Shown here piece by piece: positions 60,453 through 64,000 of a stretch of 64,000 bases of DNA. The DNA is from Natrinema sp. SYSU A 869. GTDB taxonomy: Archaea; Halobacteriota; Halobacteria; Halobacteriales; Natrialbaceae. Where the stretch lies: assembly GCF_019879105.1 (NCBI RefSeq), contig NZ_CP082249.1:2108001-2172000 (forward strand). The letters are read 5' to 3'. The notes below the pieces were generated by a model, which worked only from the letters and a program-made list of their open reading frames with translations, had not been told where the DNA came from and made no database searches. Numbering within the stretch: position 1 is the stretch's first letter; every line of letters starts with the position of its first letter. Position numbers and translations under genes: made by a program.

Positions 60453-61661
60453 ATGGTCGCACTCTCCTTTGCGGTCCTCGTCGGGACCGCCATCCTGACC
60501 TGTCTGTTCATGGCGTGGGTACTCGGGGCGAACAGCAACTCGCCGCCGTTCGCCCCCGCAATCGGCGCGAACGCCATCTCGACGATGCAGGCGGCGTTCG
60601 TCATCGGGCTGCTCGCGGCCGCAGGCGCGCTCATGCAGGGCGGCAGCATCTCCAAGACTGTCGGTACGGATCTGATAAACGGGGTCACGATCACGCCGCT
60701 GGCCGCCACCGCGGGCCTGCTGACTGCGGCGGGGTTCATGGCGATCGGGATCTACACGCGATACCCGATTCCGGCGGCGTTCGCGACGACGGGCTCGATG
60801 GTCGGCGTCGGCCTCTCACTGGGCGGCGATCCGGCGATGGCCACCTACCGACGGCTCGGGATCTTCTGGCTGCTGGTCCCGATCATGTCCGGCGGACTGG
60901 CGTACGCGACGGCGACGGTCCTGCGACGCGACGACGTCCCGGAGACGGTCGGCGTCCCGCTACTGGCCGGCATCGTCGGCGCGATCGTCGCCAACATCCG
61001 TCTCGGCGTGATTCCCGATCCGGCTGCCGATCAGGGCACCCTCGCCGGATTCGTCTCCCGGCAGTTCGGCGGTGGTCCGACGCTCGCTTCCGGCGTCGAT
61101 CTCGGAACCGTCATCGTGACGATCGGGGTCGGACTCCTCGCGTTCTACTGGGTCCGCGAGCGCGTCCGTGTCTCCGTCGAGAGCGGCATCCGCTCGTTCC
61201 TGCTCGTCCTCGGCGGCATCGTCGCCTTCTCCTCTGGCGGCTCGCAGGTCGGCCTCGCGACCGGCCCGCTCGAGAACCTCTTTCGCGTCGAACTCGGCCT
61301 CCCGGGAATCCTCCTGCTCGCGATCGGTGCGACCGGCATCCTCGCGGGTGCCTGGATGGGAGCGCCGCGGCTGTTGCAGGCGACCTCCCGGGAGTACGCC
61401 CAGCTCGGCGTCCGGCGGTCGATCGCGGCGCTGGTCCCGGGCTTTATCATCGCGCAGCTGGCGATCGCGCTCGGGATTCCCATTTCGCTGAACAACATCA
61501 TCCTCTCGGGGGTCATCGGCGGCGGGCTGGCCGGCGGCTCGGCGGGCGTCTCCCGGCGCAAGATCGGCGTCACAATCACCTTCTGGCTGGTGACGCTCTC
61601 GAGTTCGGTCGTCGTCAGCTACGGCCTGTACCAGCTGTTCGCGACGGCCATTGGCGGCTGA
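60453..61661 (+). CDS. pitA: inorganic phosphate transporter, PiT family
   Basis: A 402-aa permease with about 10-12 helices and the internal duplication of the PiT/PHO4 family. First repeat: AWVLGANSNSPPFAPAIGANAISTMQAAFVIG (the GANxxxN..GTAxGS-type signature in variant form). Second repeat: GGIVAFSSGGSQVGLATGPLEN and ISLNNIILSGVIGGGLAGGSAGVSRRK. It takes up phosphate with a cation. It lies 81 bp after the methyltransferase and converges with the uspA-like gene. Bacterial-type Pit can also carry sulfate or divalent metal-phosphate. Confidence 0.9.
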   Translation: MVALSFAVLVGTAILTCLFMAWVLGANSNSPPFAPAIGANAISTMQAAFVIGLLAAAGALMQGGSISKTVGTDLINGVTITPLAATAGLLTAAGFMAIGIYTRYPIPAAFATTGSMVGVGLSLGGDPAMATYRRLGIFWLLVPIMSGGLAYATATVLRRDDVPETVGVPLLAGIVGAIVANIRLGVIPDPAADQGTLAGFVSRQFGGGPTLASGVDLGTVIVTIGVGLLAFYWVRERVRVSVESGIRSFLLVLGGIVAFSSGGSQVGLATGPLENLFRVELGLPGILLLAIGATGILAGAWMGAPRLLQATSREYAQLGVRRSIAALVPGFIIAQLAIALGIPISLNNIILSGVIGGGLAGGSAGVSRRKIGVTITFWLVTLSSSVVVSYGLYQLFATAIGG

Positions 61662-61690
61662 AATCGGTTCGTTCTAACTCGAGTGCGGCC

Positions 61691-62131
61691 TCAGTCGAGC
61701 ACCGTCACCGGCTTAGCGGTGCGTTCGACCACCGTGGCGGCAATACCGCGACCGAGAAACCGCCTGAGGAACCCCGTCGACCCCATTTCGGAGCCGTACA
61801 TGACGACGTGATCGAATCCTTCCTCGGAGGCATATTTGGGGACGACGGTTCCGGGTCGCCCTTCGATCGTCTCGATCCGGACACGGCTCGTCGCCGTCGA
61901 ATCGGCGACCGACTCGAGCAACTCGGTCGCGCTGGCCCGCGCCTGGTCCGTCCGTTCCTCACTTCGCTCGAGGATTCCGCCCTCACTGAGCGGTGCGTCC
62001 AGTGGCGTTACAACCGCGAGCAGGGTGATATCGGCGTCGGGGAACGTCTCGAGGGCGTAGGCAAGTGCCTCGTCTTCCCGCGGTCGGCCGAGCGTAGGGA
62101 CGAGGACGCGGTCGGGGTCGGAGTCGGCCAT
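61691..62131 (-). CDS. universal stress protein (UspA family)
   Basis: A 146-aa single-domain Usp: DRVLVPTLGRPREDEALAYAL at the start, ADITLLAVVTPLD, then RIETIEGRPGTVVPKYASEEGFDHVVMYGSEMGSTGFLRRFLGRGIAATVVERTAKPVTVLD. The usual ATP-binding G-2x-G-9x-G(S/T) motif is altered (GSEMGSTGFLRRFLGRGIA), so nucleotide binding is uncertain. The start at 62131 (MADSDPDRV) is preferred to 62179. Copy B of the structured repeat lies just upstream of its promoter region. Confidence 0.88.
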   Translation of the reverse strand: MADSDPDRVLVPTLGRPREDEALAYALETFPDADITLLAVVTPLDAPLSEGGILERSEERTDQARASATELLESVADSTATSRVRIETIEGRPGTVVPKYASEEGFDHVVMYGSEMGSTGFLRRFLGRGIAATVVERTAKPVTVLD

Positions 62132-62666
62132 ACAGTGTTGTTCGGGAGCCGGTCCCATCGGTCTATCGCCGTCGGCCAATTACTCTCTCCGTTCTGTGAG
62201 TAGAGCCGTTGATTCCCTCGAGTAGAAGCAAATCAAAGCGTCCTGCTATCGTGGCAACGAGGGATCGCCACGCCCTCCCCAACCGATTTCTGCTCACGGG
62301 CGCGTAGCGCCCGTTCGCATGGGTCTCGGAACCTTTGGTTCCGCGCTAACACTCACTCACGCCGTTCGTTCGCTTATCCACTGTCAGAGCAAGCTCTGAC
62401 AAGCCTTTGCTCGCAGGCTCGCAAAGACCTCGCACGGCTTTGGGCCGCAGCTCACTGGCGTTCACCGCGTTCCAGCGCGCGCCACCGCATGCCAGTTCAT
62501 CAATACCGGGAGATGTGTAGTCCACCTGTATCGAACGCTCGAGCGCGCGCAGACCCTGACAGATCGCCACTGATCGAGCGGCGGGCGAGCGCAGCGTCGC
62601 TCGAGGAGGAGATCCCAGGGCTCGCGAGACGATACTTTAAACCGCGGGACGCGCCAAGGGTGGATA
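62132..62666. other. 535-bp divergent intergenic region, mostly repeat copy B
   Basis: Apart from the structured repeat (62223-62530), it holds the promoter side of the stress-protein gene (62132-62222) and of the helicase, where TACTTTAAACC (62634-62644) is a TATA-like element about 25 nt before the ATG at 62667. ORFs of 60-90 codons here run through the repeat and are not credible genes. Confidence 0.6.
62223..62530 (-). repeat. structured repeat element, copy B
   Basis: The reverse strand is homologous to 18878-19230. On that strand it starts with GCATGCGGTGGCGCGCGCTG (from 62492 down) and ends near TCGTTGCC (62252). Hairpins, forward coordinates: 62405-62426 (CTTTGC/GCAAAG); 62382-62401 (TGTCAGAGC/GCTCTGACA); 62327-62343 (CGGAACC-TTT-GGTTCCG); 62296-62314 (ACGGGCGC-GTA-GCGCCCGT). 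Compared with copy A, stems keep pairing while bases change (for example ACGGGTGC/GCACCCGT against ACGGGCGC/GCGCCCGT). Copy B lacks one ~50-bp segment of copy A. Confidence 0.8.
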
Positions 62667-64000
62667 ATGAATATCGAGGAGCTGTCGGGGCTCCCGGCCG
62701 GTGCCCTCGACCACTTCCGGGGCGAGGGCATCGAGGAGCTCTACCCGCCCCAAGCCGAAGCGGTCGAGGCCGGCGCGACCGAGGGCGAGAACCTCGTGGC
62801 CGCCGTCCCGACCGCGAGCGGGAAGACGATGATCGCTGCCCTCTCGATGCTGTCGGCGATCGAGCGCGGCGGAACGGCGCTGTACATCGTCCCCCTACGA
62901 GCGCTCGCCAGCGAGAAAAAAGAGGAGTTCGAGGCCTACGAGCGGTTCGGCGTCACGGTCGGCGTGACGACCGGCAACTACGAGAGCACCAGCGACTGGC
63001 TCGCGACGAAGGACATCGTCGTCGCCACCAGCGAAAAGGTCGACTCGCTCGTCCGCAACGGGGCCGACTGGCTTTCCGATCTGACCTGCGTCGTCTCGGA
63101 CGAGGTCCACCTGATCGACGACCGGAACCGGGGCCCGACGCTCGAGGTAACCCTCGCCAAACTCCGGAAGCTCAACCCCCGCATGCAGGTCGTTGCGCTC
63201 TCGGCGACGGTCGGCAACGCAGACGAGATCGCCGACTGGCTCGACGCCGCGCTCGTGGATACCGACTGGCGGCCGATCGACCTCCAGATGGGGGTCCACT
63301 ACGGGAACGCACTGAATTTCGACGACGGCTCGACCAGAGAGGTGCCCGTTGAAGGGAGCGAAAAGCAGGAGGCCGCGCTCGTCCGCGACATTCTCCAGGA
63401 GGACGGCTCCTCGCTCGTGTTCGTCAACTCCCGGCGGAACGCCGAGGCCGCCGCGAGGCGGTTAGGCGGCGTCTCGAAGAACGAACTGACCGCCGAGGAG
63501 CAGTACGAGCTGGCCGAACTGGCCGACGAGATTCGGAACGACAGCGACACCGAAACGAGTAAAGACCTCGCTGAGGCCGTCGAGCATGGCTCGGCCTTCC
63601 ACCATGCCGGCCTCTCAAGTACCCAGCGCTCGATCGTCGAGGATGCCTTCCGTGACCGCCTTTTGAAAGTCATCTCGGCGACGCCGACGCTCGCGGCAGG
63701 GGTCAACACTCCGGCTCGACGGGTGATCGTCCGCGACTGGCGGCGCTTCGATCCGAGCGCCGGCGGCATGGCACCCTTAGACGTCCTCGAGGTCCATCAG
63801 ATGATGGGCCGAGCGGGCCGACCCGGGCTCGACCCCTACGGCGAGGCCGTGTTGCTCGCCAAGAGCCACGACGAGAGCGAGGAGCTGTTCGACCGCTATA
63901 TCTGGGCCGATCCCGAGCCGGTTCGCTCGAAATTGGCGGCCGAACCCGCCCTCCGGACCCACGTGCTCGCGACCATCGCCTCCGGCTTCGCTCGCACCCG
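62667..64000 (+). CDS. Hel308-type Ski2-like DNA helicase, N-terminal part (cut by window edge)
   Basis: The first 444 codons of an SF2 helicase that acts at stalled replication forks. It starts [33 protein letters not shown] (Q-motif). Walker A is PTASGKTM, DExH box [10 protein letters not shown], motif [23 protein letters not shown], then [26 protein letters not shown], and motif [13 protein letters not shown]. The reading frame is open to the window end. Family and order fit Hel308. The TATA-like TTTAAACC upstream supports the ATG chosen. Confidence 0.93.
   Translation, partial: MNIEELSGLPAGALDHFRGEGIEELYPPQAEAVEAGATEGENLVAAVPTASGKTMIAALSMLSAIERGGTALYIVPLRALASEKKEEFEAYERFGVTVGVTTGNYESTSDWLATKDIVVATSEKVDSLVRNGADWLSDLTCVVSDEVHLIDDRNRGPTLEVTLAKLRKLNPRMQVVALSATVGNADEIADWLDAALVDTDWRPIDLQMGVHYGNALNFDDGSTREVPVEGSEKQEAALVRDILQEDGSSLVFVNSRRNAEAAARRLGGVSKNELTAEEQYELAELADEIRNDSDTETSKDLAEAVEHGSAFHHAGLSSTQRSIVEDAFRDRLLKVISATPTLAAGVNTPARRVIVRDWRRFDPSAGGMAPLDVLEVHQMMGRAGRPGLDPYGEAVLLAKSHDESEELFDRYIWADPEPVRSKLAAEPALRTHVLATIASGFART

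Noticed and set aside
60515-62203. A 562-codon ORF overlapping the phosphate transporter in another frame
   Set aside because: Arg/Asp/Gly/His-rich composition typical of an off-frame reading in high-GC DNA, and it runs through the stop of pitA into the antisense of uspA.
62346-62731. Small ORFs in the repeat copy B region as genes
   Set aside because: They read through the hairpins of the structured repeat, and copy A shows no matching open frame. Their peptides look like translated repeat sequence.

Overview
The window is a haloarchaeal chromosome segment, most like the Natrialbales group (Natrinema/Haloterrigena-type). Signs are the GC-rich, acidic coding style, the archaeal family-D polymerase large subunit, a Hef-type helicase-nuclease, a Hel308-type helicase, Tat-type lipoprotein leaders, a PGF-CTERM surface protein, archaeal TATA boxes about 25 nt ahead of start codons (leaderless transcripts), and many small zinc-finger and DUF proteins found only in Halobacteria. 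The genus is inference. I saw no tRNA, rRNA or CRISPR array.

Layout: 1-3.5 kb carries a cut-off PHP protein, small zinc-finger proteins, a zinc ferredoxin, a TrmB regulator and an MFS permease. 3.7-13.3 kb is a tetrapyrrole region: hemB, hemL, hemC, cobA/sumT and hemD. It is interrupted by an ammonium transporter fused to its PII regulator, a histidine kinase and a truncated haemoglobin. 13.3-20 kb has a YndJ/DUF4166/epimerase operon, a CapA-like protein, a RecJ-like DHH nuclease and a PHP protein. 20.2-27.6 kb holds a decayed oxidoreductase, an iron-box promoter in front of an uncharacterised haloarchaeal operon, a NifU-domain protein, panE, twin rubredoxin-like proteins and an alpha/beta hydrolase. 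28-32 kb is polC (DP2) plus a PPC-domain gene. 32.4-38.7 kb is a complete oligopeptide ABC importer, followed by two paralogous 51-52 aa microproteins. 40.3-43.6 kb is a mercury-lyase (MerB-like) locus whose HxlR regulator was split by an ISH3-like insertion sequence. 43.7-52 kb has a CBS protein, a frameshifted glycyl-tRNA synthetase, a dolichol-kinase-like protein, an MFS permease, TspO and Hef. 52-64 kb has surface and membrane proteins, malate dehydrogenase, a frameshifted P450 with a P450-type ferredoxin, a methyltransferase, a phosphate transporter, UspA and the start of Hel308.

The most unusual signal is a population of short perfect hairpins, mostly with 3-nt loops. They occur (i) as a tandem array of seven between the hydrolase gene and polC, (ii) as parts of a roughly 300-bp structured repeat present twice (about 18.9 and 62.4 kb), in which paired stem bases change together, and (iii) in frame inside three genes: the Amt-GlnK linker, the RecJ-like protein and a methyltransferase. 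One stem (GTCAGAGC/GCTCTGAC) is shared by the repeats and the RecJ insert, so these look like one family of palindromic elements that can also enter genes.

Other strong points are the microprotein pair with duplicated promoters, a 26-codon leader ORF coupled to amt, an IS that cut a regulator and supplied it with a new start codon, a recoded patch at the PolD active site, and two single-base losses in C-runs (glyS and P450).
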